NCBI GenBank assembly: GCA_000023405.1
Contig: CP001643.1
Location: 1,302,001 to 1,366,000 of the forward strand
Length of the DNA: 64,000 bases
Reading direction: 5' to 3'
Source of the DNA: Brachybacterium faecium DSM 4810
GTDB lineage: Bacteria; Actinomycetota; Actinomycetes; Actinomycetales; Dermabacteraceae
Shown in pieces: positions 35,218 through 42,469 of the stretch (within the stretch, counting starts at the first letter, position 1; the number at the start of each line of letters is the position of its first letter). The position numbers were made by a program, and so were the translations under genes. Below the pieces are notes generated by a model. The model was not told the origin of the DNA and made no database searches. It worked only from the letters and a program-made list of their open reading frames with translations.

Positions 35218-36279
35218 GTGAGGACGGATGTGATGAACACCAGCGGAGAGGGCCTTTCCCCCCTCCAGCGCCAGCGTGCGGCCGGCGCCGTCGTGGCGGC
35301 CGCTGCGGGGGATGCCCTGGGCGCCCCCTATGAGTTCCAGCCGCCCGTGCCCGACTCGGAGGACATCGACATGATCGGCGGCGGGGTGCTCGACTGGCAT
35401 CCCGGCGAATGGACCGATGACACCGCGATGGCGATCGTGGTGCTCGAAGCCTCCCTCGCCGCCTCCGACGGCCACGACCTGCGGGTCGAGACGGCCCAGG
35501 ACCACATCTCGCGCGAGTGGTACTCCTGGTCGCTGGGCACCCCGGACATCGGCACGCTCACCTCGCAGGTGGTGCGCACCGCCGCGGACCTCGCCCGCGT
35601 GGACGGCCACTACGCGCCCCGCGCGAAGGATTTCCGGATCGCCGCCGATTCCGCGCACGAGCAGCTGCCGGCCTCCGCCGGGAACGGCTCGCTCATGCGC
35701 GTGCACGCCTCGGTGCTGCCCTACCTGCTCTCCCCCGAGGAGGACGCGGTCGAGGCGATCATCGCCGTGTGCCGCCTCACACATGTGCACCCCGACACCA
35801 TCGAGGCGAGCGTCCTGTGGGGCCTGGCCGTGCGCCACGCCATCCGCACCGGCGAGATCGACGTGCGGCAGGGCCTGCCGCACCTGCCCGAGGAGCGGCG
35901 CGACCTGTGGAGCGACCGGATCGCGGAGGCGGAGCAGTCCACCCCGGTGATGTTCCGCCGCAACGGATGGGTGGTCGGCGCCTTCCAGGCGGCCTGGTCG
36001 GCGATCGTCGGGGTGAGCCCGATCCCCGAGGGCAAGTTCGCGCAGCGCGACGCGATGGTCGCGGCGCTGAGATCCGCGGTCCGCGCCGGCTACGACACCG
36101 ACACGGTCGCCTGCATCACCGGCGCGCTGATGGGCGCGGCGCTGGGCCCCAAGGCGGTGCTGCCGGAGTGGCACCGGATGCTGTTCGGCTGGCCGAGCTA
36201 TGAGGTCGACGAGCTCTACGGGCTGGTCGAGAGGGTCATCGCGCCCATGGTCCGCGACACCGAGGGGACGCTGCCGTGA
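35218..36279 (+). CDS. ADP-ribosylglycohydrolase family protein
   Basis: About 353 residues of the ARH/DraG fold, a di-metal hydrolase that removes ADP-ribose from proteins or small molecules. The N-terminal 'RAAGAVVAAAAGDALGAPYEF', the metal-binding 'EWTDDTAMAIVV' near residue 70 and the C-terminal pair in 'YDTDTVACITGALMGAALG' are diagnostic. I took GTG 35218, which follows AACGAT by 6 nt; ATG 35233 is an alternative with AGGA upstream. The next gene starts within the stop codon (GTGA), implying coupled translation with an EEP-family enzyme. The target of de-ADP-ribosylation is unknown. Confidence 0.9.
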   Translation: MRTDVMNTSGEGLSPLQRQRAAGAVVAAAAGDALGAPYEFQPPVPDSEDIDMIGGGVLDWHPGEWTDDTAMAIVVLEASLAASDGHDLRVETAQDHISREWYSWSLGTPDIGTLTSQVVRTAADLARVDGHYAPRAKDFRIAADSAHEQLPASAGNGSLMRVHASVLPYLLSPEEDAVEAIIAVCRLTHVHPDTIEASVLWGLAVRHAIRTGEIDVRQGLPHLPEERRDLWSDRIAEAEQSTPVMFRRNGWVVGAFQAAWSAIVGVSPIPEGKFAQRDAMVAALRSAVRAGYDTDTVACITGALMGAALGPKAVLPEWHRMLFGWPSYEVDELYGLVERVIAPMVRDTEGTLP

Positions 36280-37010
36280 GCGCCGCGCCCTGGCGGCTGC
36301 GGATCCTCACCTGGAACCTCTGGGAGCTGCGCGGCGACATCGCCGCGCTGATCGAAGCCGTGGAGGACCTGCAGCCCGACGTGCTGCTGGTCCAGGAGGC
36401 GCCGCGCTTCGTGCTGCCCACGGCGCGCCTGCAGTGGTTCGCGCGCCGCATCGGCCGACGGGTGCTGCTCGGCGGGGCGGGCGGTCGCGGCCTTGCGATC
36501 CTCGGGACCGACGAGGTGGCCGCGCAGGTGATCCGCCGCGGCACGCACCCGGTCGCCCAGACGCTCTCGGACCTGAACTCGACCTACCCGCGCGGCGTCG
36601 CCGCGGTGCGGCTCTCGATCCCCGGCGGCGGCGCGGCGGTGGTCGCCTCCACCCATCTGGCGCTCCAGGAGGACAACCGCCGGCATCATGCGGAGCACCT
36701 GGCCGCCCTGGTGCGCGGGGCCGGGGCCCCGGTCATCGTCGGCGGCGACCTCAACGAGACCGCGCAGGGCGCGGCCCGCCGCTTCCTGGCACCGCTGCTC
36801 GCGGATCCCGCGGCGCAGACCGAGCACACCTTCCCGGCCGCCTCCCCGACCCGCCGCATCGACGCGGTGCTCGTCACGGAGGGGGCGCGGGTGCTCGAGG
36901 CGCGGGCCGTGCGCTCGACCGATCGGGTGGAGGAGGCCCGCCTGGCGGGCGCCTCGGATCACCTGCCCACGCTGGTGGACGTCGAGCTGACGGGCCCGTT
37001 CAGGGCCTGA
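36276..37010 (+). CDS. endonuclease/exonuclease/phosphatase (EEP) family protein
   Basis: A 244-residue metal-dependent hydrolase of the EEP fold. 'ILTWNLWELRG' near residue 10 (Asn), 'PDVLLVQEAPRF' near 40 (the Glu metal ligand), 'ASTHLALQED' near 127, 'VIVGGDLNETAQG' near 158 and 'GASDHLPTLVDVEL' at the C-end give the catalytic set. It lacks a signal peptide. The substrate could be nucleic acid or a phosphodiester metabolite. It overlaps the ADP-ribosylglycohydrolase stop by 4 nt, and its end overlaps the convergent deacetylase gene by 11 nt. Confidence 0.85.
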   Translation: MSAAPWRLRILTWNLWELRGDIAALIEAVEDLQPDVLLVQEAPRFVLPTARLQWFARRIGRRVLLGGAGGRGLAILGTDEVAAQVIRRGTHPVAQTLSDLNSTYPRGVAAVRLSIPGGGAAVVASTHLALQEDNRRHHAEHLAALVRGAGAPVIVGGDLNETAQGAARRFLAPLLADPAAQTEHTFPAASPTRRIDAVLVTEGARVLEARAVRSTDRVEEARLAGASDHLPTLVDVELTGPFRA

Positions 37011-37806
37011 CGTGCAGCCCGGTGCGCAGGGCGACGAGATCGTCCTGCCCGCCGACGTGCCGGATCGCGATCCCCTCGGCGCTCGTGTCGCGGACCGTGA
37101 GCTGTGTGCGGTACGAGTCCACGGCGCGGTGCACGGCCTCGGCGGTGCCGGGATGCTCGCGCCACTGGATGTGCGGGTCCGTGGAGCCGCCGCTGGCGAT
37201 CTCGACCAGGGGCACCCCGGTGCGGGCGCAGGCGCCGACGGCGACATGATGGGCGCGGACGTGGTCGGGATGGCCGTAGGTGCCCTCGTCGTCGTAGCCG
37301 ATGACGGCGTCGGGCCGGACGTGCGCGAGGAGGGCGACGAGGTCGTCGACCGCGTCCTCGAGCGGGCGGAGCGAGAAGCTGTCGGCCCCCGCGGAGTCGG
37401 ACGGGCCGGCGAGGCCCTCGCGCACCCAGCGCATGCCGGAGTCGCGGTAGCGGCGCGGCGCGGCGCCGGGGGCCAGGGCCGGGGCGGTGCCGAGCCAGTG
37501 CCGTTCGGCGATCCCCAGCGCGCTCGTGGCCGCGTCGATCTCGGCCTCCCGGATCTCCTCGAGCGGGCGCGTCTCCTGTGCGGGGATGGAGCCGGGGACG
37601 ATCTCGCCCTCCTCGCCGCGGGTCGCGGTCACCAGCACCACGCGCGTCCCGGCCGCGACCAGGGAGGTGAGCAGCGCGCCGGTGGAGAGCGATTCGTCGT
37701 CGGGGTGCGCGTGGACGGCGAGGACGGTCGAGGCGTCCTCGAGCAGCTGCCACGGCGCGGGGACCGGCACGGGGGTGTGGCCGGGGAGGGCGGAGTCGGA
37801 GGTCAT
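37000..37806 (-). CDS. PIG-L family deacetylase, MshB-like
   Basis: A 268-residue zinc deacetylase. The motif 'AVHAHPDDESLSTGALL' near residue 31 and 'DDEGTYGHPDHVRAH' near 165 supply the metal ligands and catalytic Asp. 'TATRGEEGEIVPG' and 'YRDSGMRW' also match MshB, which deacetylates GlcNAc-inositol in mycothiol synthesis. The ATG overlaps the stop of the MshA-like glycosyltransferase gene (ATGA), which would make two consecutive mycothiol steps an operon. MshB-type enzymes can overlap in activity with mycothiol-conjugate amidase, so the exact member is not certain. Confidence 0.85.
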   Translation of the reverse strand: MTSDSALPGHTPVPVPAPWQLLEDASTVLAVHAHPDDESLSTGALLTSLVAAGTRVVLVTATRGEEGEIVPGSIPAQETRPLEEIREAEIDAATSALGIAERHWLGTAPALAPGAAPRRYRDSGMRWVREGLAGPSDSAGADSFSLRPLEDAVDDLVALLAHVRPDAVIGYDDEGTYGHPDHVRAHHVAVGACARTGVPLVEIASGGSTDPHIQWREHPGTAEAVHRAVDSYRTQLTVRDTSAEGIAIRHVGGQDDLVALRTGLHVRP

Positions 37807-39038
37807 GAGGCGGCTCCCGGAGCGGTGTGGCGCGCGGTGACGGTGGTGTACAGGCTCGCGAGGGCGTCGGCGGCGCTGTCCCAGGTGCGGGTGGCGGCGA
37901 ACTCGCGGGCGGAGCGCACCGCGGCACGGTAGCGGTCCTCGTCGTGCAGCAGCGACTGCAGCGCCTCGGCCCAGACGTCGGGGTCGCGGCTGTCGAGCAC
38001 GAGCCCGTCGGGGGCGACGGCCTCCTGCACCCCGCCGGCGCAGCGCCAGGCGATCACGGGGGTGCCGCTCGCCTGGGCTTCGAGGGCGACCAGACCGAAA
38101 GTCTCCGACCAGCTGGTCAGCAGCAGGGCACCCGCGCACCGCATCGCCTCGGCGAGCTCGTCGCGTCCCAGCGAGCCGACGATCTCCACGCGGTCCTCGA
38201 CCCCGAGCTCGCGGGCGAGGGCGCGCAGCTGCTCGAGGTACTCGGCGAAGTCCTGGGAGATGCCGCCGGCGAGCACGAGGCGGGCCTCGAGGGAGGGGTC
38301 GAGGTGGGCGAGGATCTCGAGCGCGAGATCGGGGCCCTTGAGGGGCTGGAGTCGGGCGGTGAACAGCAGGGTGGGGCGGATCCGTCGCTCCTGCACGTCG
38401 GGGCAGGGGCGGAAGCGTTCGACGTCCACGCCGGGGCGGACCACGCTCAGCCGGGAGCCCGGCACGCCGTACCGCTCGCCGACGGTGCGGGCCTCCGCCT
38501 CGGAGACCGCGACGACGAGATCGGAGCCGGTCGCGGCGAACTGCTCGCCGGGGATGCGGCCCTCCGATTCGGCGGGCTCCCCGGCGTCGAGGGTGCCCGC
38601 GCCCTCCGGGGCGGCGACCGAGTGGAAGGACTGCAGGTGGGGGATGCCGAGCTCGCGGGCGATCGGCAGCGCGGCGACTCCGCTGAACCAGTGATGGGAA
38701 TGGAGGAGATCCCAGCCGCCGGCGGAGTCCGCGGTGAGGACCTCGCGCAGGGCCGCGCGGAAGGGACGGATCGCCTGCTCCATCGCGCTCTTGGCCAGCG
38801 GCCTCGCCGGTCCTGCATCGAGGTGGAACAGGCGCACGCCCTCGGCGACCTCGACGACGTCCGGCGCGGCGGGGTCGCTGCGCCGGGTGAAGAGGTCGAC
38901 CTGGTGCCCGAGCCGCGCGAGGGCGAGGGACTGCTCGAGCACGACGACGTTCATGCCGCCGGCGTCCGCGCCTCCGGGCTCCTCGAGCGGGGAGGTGTGC
39001 AGGGAGACCGCGGCGATGCGCAGAGAGGGGGAGGACAT
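37803..39038 (-). CDS. GT4-family glycosyltransferase, MshA-like
   Basis: A 411-residue GT-B enzyme resembling D-inositol-3-phosphate glycosyltransferase, the first step of mycothiol synthesis. The N-terminal 'SLHTSPLEEPGGADAGGMNV' is very close to the MshA donor/acceptor loop. 'LLHSHHWFSGVAAL', 'VVRPGVDVERFRP', 'LFTARLQPLKGPDLALE' and 'SWSETFGLVALEAQASGTPV' (E-x7-E) follow. I chose ATG 39038 because TAGGAT ends 7 nt upstream; ATG 39047 would sit inside the box. It is coupled to the MshB-like gene downstream. Other GT4 roles cannot be excluded without alignment. Confidence 0.85.
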   Translation of the reverse strand: MSSPSLRIAAVSLHTSPLEEPGGADAGGMNVVVLEQSLALARLGHQVDLFTRRSDPAAPDVVEVAEGVRLFHLDAGPARPLAKSAMEQAIRPFRAALREVLTADSAGGWDLLHSHHWFSGVAALPIARELGIPHLQSFHSVAAPEGAGTLDAGEPAESEGRIPGEQFAATGSDLVVAVSEAEARTVGERYGVPGSRLSVVRPGVDVERFRPCPDVQERRIRPTLLFTARLQPLKGPDLALEILAHLDPSLEARLVLAGGISQDFAEYLEQLRALARELGVEDRVEIVGSLGRDELAEAMRCAGALLLTSWSETFGLVALEAQASGTPVIAWRCAGGVQEAVAPDGLVLDSRDPDVWAEALQSLLHDEDRYRAAVRSAREFAATRTWDSAADALASLYTTVTARHTAPGAAS

Positions 39039-39045
39039 GCCCGCC

Positions 39046-39051
39046 ATCCTA
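39046..39051 (-). promoter_or_regulatory. -10 box (TAGGAT) of the MshA-MshB-like operon
   Basis: TAGGAT on the minus strand is followed by 7 nt and the ATG at 39038, giving a leaderless transcript. Confidence 0.55.
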
Positions 39052-39156
39052 GGCGCGCGGCGCGGTGACGGTGCGGGCGATCGCGGTGCCGTGGATCGTG
39101 ACGCGGGCGGGGGAGCGGCGGCATAGGATGTCATGGTGTTCGCCTGTGACGAAACT

Positions 39157-39173
39157 TGACGCGGCCTGCGTCA
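39157..39173. promoter_or_regulatory. inverted repeat upstream of a methyltransferase gene
   Basis: TGACGC-GGCCT-GCGTCA is a perfect 6-bp-arm palindrome, about 44 bp before the methyltransferase start. TTGAC and TTGAAA, which could serve as -35 elements, lie within and beside it. It is a possible operator for an unknown regulator. Confidence 0.35.
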
Positions 39174-39216
39174 CGGGAAGTTGAAACGGGCATCAGCATG
39201 ATAGAGCCTGAAACGC

Positions 39217-39816
39217 ATGGAGACGGCGGAGAAGGTTGACTGGGCTGCACTGAACGCCCATGCGGCGGGCCGTCCTGCTCGCCGCTTGGTGTCCAAGGCG
39301 ATCGCGGCGGCCGGTGGTGACCGACACCCCGGGGTGGTGCTCGACCTCGGTGCCGGCGCCGGTGCCGACTCCCTGCAGTTCGCCCGACGCGGCTGGACGG
39401 TGCACGCCTACGACAGCGACGACACCCTCGCCGCACGCCTGGTGGAGAACGAGCGGATGACCGGCTCTGTCCAGTTCCACCACACCGATATCGCCGATGT
39501 GCCGGTGTTCCCGGCGGCGCAGATCGTCTACTCGACCTACACCCTGGGCCTGTTGGGCCCGTCGGCGCTGCCCGAGGTGTGGCGGAAGCTCGTGGCCGCC
39601 CTCCCGCGCGGAGGCGTGATGGCGGTGGACTTCTTCGGCACGAACGACACCTGGGCGGAGCGCTCCGACGTGGCGACCCTGCCGCTCGAGGAGATCGACG
39701 AGATGTTCCGGGGCTTCCAGGTGATTGATCGTTCCGTGCGCGACGAGGACGGCCGCTTCCTGGCCGACAAGAAGCACTGGCACGTCATCACCACCCTCGC
39801 CCGGAAGCTGCACTGA
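39217..39816 (+). CDS. SAM-dependent methyltransferase (TehB-like class I)
   Basis: A 199-residue enzyme with the class I fold: motif I 'VVLDLGAGAGADSLQFARRG' near residue 40, the acidic strand end in 'HAYDSDDTLA', motif 'FHHTDIADVPV', and 'LPRGGVMAVDFFGTND' as motif III. The C-terminal 'HWHVITTLARK' is typical of small TehB-type thiol or tellurite methyltransferases. The substrate is not deducible. Before the IS481 insertion its end lay about 125 bp from the convergent DUF222/HNH gene. Confidence 0.75.
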   Translation: METAEKVDWAALNAHAAGRPARRLVSKAIAAAGGDRHPGVVLDLGAGAGADSLQFARRGWTVHAYDSDDTLAARLVENERMTGSVQFHHTDIADVPVFPAAQIVYSTYTLGLLGPSALPEVWRKLVAALPRGGVMAVDFFGTNDTWAERSDVATLPLEEIDEMFRGFQVIDRSVRDEDGRFLADKKHWHVITTLARKLH

Positions 39817-39939
39817 GGCTGTCCGGCTCGTCCCCTCGAGCGGCGCAGCCCGCACTCCCTGCATGACGCGGTGCCGCCGACTCCCTGCGCCGGCGACTTC
39901 CGGTGCCGGCGACCCTCGGTGCGCGGTGACGTGTGGCGA

Positions 39940-39945
39940 TCTAGG
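39940..39945. repeat. 6-bp target-site duplication (TCTAGG), left
   Basis: TCTAGG borders the left inverted repeat of the IS481 element and is repeated at 42464-42469. The CTAG in it supplies the stop codon TAG of the transposase frame on the minus strand. Confidence 0.8.
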
Positions 39946-40043
39946 TGTAGTTGGTCATGACGTTGTCGACGCTGGCGTGGAGACGTGAGGCCGGGGGCTG
40001 ATCGCCGCAGGCGGTGTGGGGCCGATGGACTCTTCTATGTCTG

Positions 40044-41114
40044 TCAAGCCATGGCCGGTGCCGCGTGGAGGGCTTCGAGGGTTCGGTATATCCGGCGGGC
40101 GAGATAGCGCTTGAGGCAGCGTCGGATTTCTTTTGTCGTGAGCCCCTCAGCCCGCCGCCTGGCGACGTAGGCGCGCGTCTCAGGGTCGTGAACCATCCGG
40201 GTGACCGTGGCCATGTGGAGCGCGCGATTGAGTCTTCGATCGCCTCCGCGATTCAGTCTGTGGCGAGTGGTGTTTCCCGACGACGCAGGGATCGGACTCA
40301 CGCCTGCCAGTGCCGCGAAGGCAGCTTCATCCCGCATGCGCCCACGGTGTGACCAGGCTGAATAGGCGACTGCGGCGGTCACGGGCCCGATGCCCGCGAG
40401 GTCCAGCAGCGGGGCGGCCTTGCTCTGATGCAGAAGGTCTTCAAGCCGGGAGCGGTTCTCCGCGAGCTCGGCATCGAGTGCACGAATTCGCTTGGCCAAC
40501 CGATGAGCCTCGGCTCGTGCAGCCGAGAGCGCAAGGTTTTCAGAACGAGTGCGCCAAGCAGCCACTTCGATGATCTGACCGTTGGTCAACGGCCTTCGAG
40601 CATCGAGACCGAGATCGGCGGTGCGAAGCAGGGCCGTAAGCGCGTTGACGTTAGCAGTACGTTCAGTGCTCATGTGCTCCCTCGCGGTCGTCAGGACGCG
40701 TAACGCTGGGCGCAAGCCATCATCGGCGCGGGGGTGGCGTAGCCGGTCGTTCTCCAGCGGCAGGACCGCAGCGCCGATGCGGTGCGCATCGAGGGGGTCC
40801 GACTTTCCGACGCTGTGATGTGCCCGTGCATTCATGCGGGCTGCCTCGGCCACCTCGTAGCCGGTGTCGGCGACTATTCGTGCGAGCCGTGCGCCATAGG
40901 TAGCAGCGCCTTCGATCACCCATAGGGCGGCTAGGTCTCCGCCTACGAGACGAGAAGCCCAGTCCACGGCGCGATTCAGGCCGGCGGGCGTCGTCGGGAA
41001 CTGCTTAGCAGCGTTCTGTTCACCGGTGGCTGCGGTCAGGATTGCGTAGCTGTGGCTGCGGGCATGGGTGTCCACTCCGATGACGAACGGGCGGGTATGC
41101 GCGACGATGGCCAT
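40044..41114 (-). CDS. IS110-family transposase (DEDD recombinase)
   Basis: A 356-residue recombinase. The N-terminal RuvC-like DEDD domain shows 'FVIGVDTHARSHSYAIL' (first Asp), 'WVIEGAATYG' (Glu) and 'KSDPLDAHRIGAAV' (Asp pair). A coiled-coil linker follows. The C-terminal Tnp domain has 'LLDLAGIGPVTAA', 'EAAFAALAGVSPIPASSGN' with the conserved Ser, and 'RHRLNRGGDRRLNRAL'. It works with an RNA made from the region just upstream, which specifies donor and target. The frame is complete, so the element looks active. The ATG at 41114 opens the conserved start. Confidence 0.92.
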   Translation of the reverse strand: MAIVAHTRPFVIGVDTHARSHSYAILTAATGEQNAAKQFPTTPAGLNRAVDWASRLVGGDLAALWVIEGAATYGARLARIVADTGYEVAEAARMNARAHHSVGKSDPLDAHRIGAAVLPLENDRLRHPRADDGLRPALRVLTTAREHMSTERTANVNALTALLRTADLGLDARRPLTNGQIIEVAAWRTRSENLALSAARAEAHRLAKRIRALDAELAENRSRLEDLLHQSKAAPLLDLAGIGPVTAAVAYSAWSHRGRMRDEAAFAALAGVSPIPASSGNTTRHRLNRGGDRRLNRALHMATVTRMVHDPETRAYVARRRAEGLTTKEIRRCLKRYLARRIYRTLEALHAAPAMA

Positions 41115-41166
41115 GGCGGTTCGTACTTCCTTCCGAGACGAGACTGATGACGCGGCCGCAAAGGGC

Positions 41167-41369
41167 CGGCGCGAGCCTGGATGGAAGTCACTTCGGGGCA
41201 ATACTGTGATGGGTCACGACCTCGCCGAAGAGACGCGGGACGGACAGTCTTCTGATCAAGCCATCGGAGTGGGCCGGGCGAGCGCCAGCCGCCCTGCGCC
41301 GGAGTCGGACATGTCCATCGAAACGCACCCGTTGGGGGCGAATAGTTGTATGAGCCACGACCTCGGCGC
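41167..41369 (-). ncRNA. candidate bridge RNA of the IS110 element
   Basis: Two similar stem-loops occur on the minus strand in the 5' non-coding end. Both begin with a CGAGGTCGTG-type stem, then a short variable stretch ending TATT, then a small hairpin. The upstream loop (41369-41296, stem GCGCCGAG with CTCCGGCGC) contains TACAACTA and CGATGG. TACAACTA is identical to the 8 bases left of the actual insertion core, and CGATGG is complementary to the core plus right flank (CCATCG). The second loop (41227-41167) contains TCACAG, complementary to the element end CTGTGA. RNA ends are not determined; these coordinates mark the structured core. Confidence 0.7.
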
Positions 41370-42463
41370 GGGAGCGGCACAGTGCCCACCCTGCCAGCCA
41401 GTTCCAGACCAGCCGCTCCAACACTCACAGTAGTTGTAGTGGTGCAGCCAGACGCCGTGACGGTTCCGGCGCTCCTGCTCGGACTCGAACACCTCTGCGT
41501 AGAGGAACTCGTCGACGGTGATCCGCTGGAACCGCTCGACCTTCCCGTTGTGGCGGGGCGTGTAGGGGCGGGTCCGCTGATGGCGGGAGACCTTCCCGCG
41601 AATCGACCTGGCGAACGCGTTTGAGCGGTAGTTCGGTCCGTTGTCGCTGATCAGGCGCGTGATCCGGGTGATCCCGTGCGCGGCGAAAAACGCGAACGCC
41701 CGATGGAGGAATCCGATCGTCGTCGCCGCTGTCTCGTCCTCGAGTGGTTCGGTGTAGGCCAGGCGCGAGAACCCGTCGATCGCCGAGTGAAGGTAGGTGT
41801 AGCCAACCCGCCGGCCCTTCCCCCGCTTCGACGCCCGCCCGAGGGCGCTGTCGCGTCCGTGGACCTTCCAGCCGCCGCCGTCGGGGATCTTCCCGACCTT
41901 CTTCACATCGACGTGGATCATGTGCCCGGGATAGCGGGCGGTGATCGTGCCCGGCTGACGCAGGTTCCCTCCGTCGGGAGTGATGTCGCGGATCCGGTTC
42001 AGGCCCAGGCGGTCCAGCCACCGGGTCACGGTCCGCACGCAGCAGTGGACCCCATGGCCATCGGCGAGCTCACGAGCGATCCGGCGGGCGGACCACTTCT
42101 GTTTCCGCCGCCAGTGCTCGATCAGCTCCACCACCCACCCCTCCAAGCGGGACGGGCGGTGCGCGGGGGCGCTGGAGTGCTCCTCGAGCCCGGCTGCACC
42201 GGCAGCCCGGTAGCGTCCGACCCACTTCGAGAGCGTGGCGCGAGCTATGTGGAACTCCGCAGCGACGTGCGCGATCGGACGACCCCTCGCGAGCACCTGG
42301 TCGACCGCACGCCGCCTTCCGACAGCCGTCAGTGGAGCATTACGGTGGGTCATGGAACGGGTCTCCTCCCAGCAGATGAATGGCTTCAGCACCACCCATC
42401 GTGCCGGTCAGGGACCCGTTCCTTCATCCCCGCTCCGTGACTACAACGTCATGACCCGCAACA

Positions 42464-42469
42464 TCTAGG
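42464..42469. repeat. 6-bp target-site duplication (TCTAGG), right
   Basis: This is the partner of 39940-39945. It contains the TAG stop codon (42465-42467 on the minus strand) of the DUF222/HNH gene. Confidence 0.8.

Larger units (their letters stand above)
40028..41429 (-). mobile_element. IS110-family element inserted in the IS481 transposase gene
   Basis: The boundaries come from reassembling the interrupted IS481 reading frame: 1,402 bp, no target duplication and no inverted repeats, as expected for IS110. The transposase has a 315-bp non-coding region on its 5' side and only 16 bp on its 3' side, the layout of the IS110 (not IS1111) group. On the minus strand the ends read TGTGAG... 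and ...GAGTC, so a circular junction would read GAGT-CT-GTGAG with a CT core. Confidence 0.85.
39941..42353 (-). pseudogene. IS481-family transposase gene interrupted by an IS110 element
   Basis: The two parts (41430-42353, 308 codons; 39941-40027, 29 codons) join exactly in frame to give 336 residues. The N-terminal helix-turn-helix 'HIARATLSKWVGRYRAAG' is followed by an rve/DDE core with 'MIHVDVKKVGKIPDGG' (first Asp), 'LISDNGPNYRSNAFA' (second Asp) and 'NGKVERFQRITVDEFL' (Glu). The end 'WLHHYNY' continues as 'HRPHTACGDQPPASRLH' beyond the insertion. As it stands, the 5' part reads into the IS110 element and ends at 41256. The intact gene would cut and join DNA for IS481 movement; this copy is probably dead. 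Confidence 0.88.
39946..42463 (-). mobile_element. IS481-family insertion sequence (host of a nested IS110 element)
   Basis: Inverted repeats of 21 bp (39946-39966 and 42443-42463) both start TGT, share GGTCATGACGTTGT and match at 18 of 21 positions. TCTAGG is duplicated on both sides. Without the nested element it is 1,116 bp. It landed at the 3' end of the DUF222/HNH gene and kept that gene's stop codon, which lies in the right target duplication. Confidence 0.88.

Noticed and set aside
39121-39161. An 8-codon leader peptide at ATG 39134 after TAGGAT
   Set aside because: The box is only 3 nt from the ATG, there is no ribosome site, and the peptide has no attenuator-like codon run.
41256-41429. 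Extended C-terminus of the IS481 transposase past 'HHYNY'
   Set aside because: The residues after codon 308 come from read-through into the IS110 element. The true C-terminus is recovered at 39941-40027.
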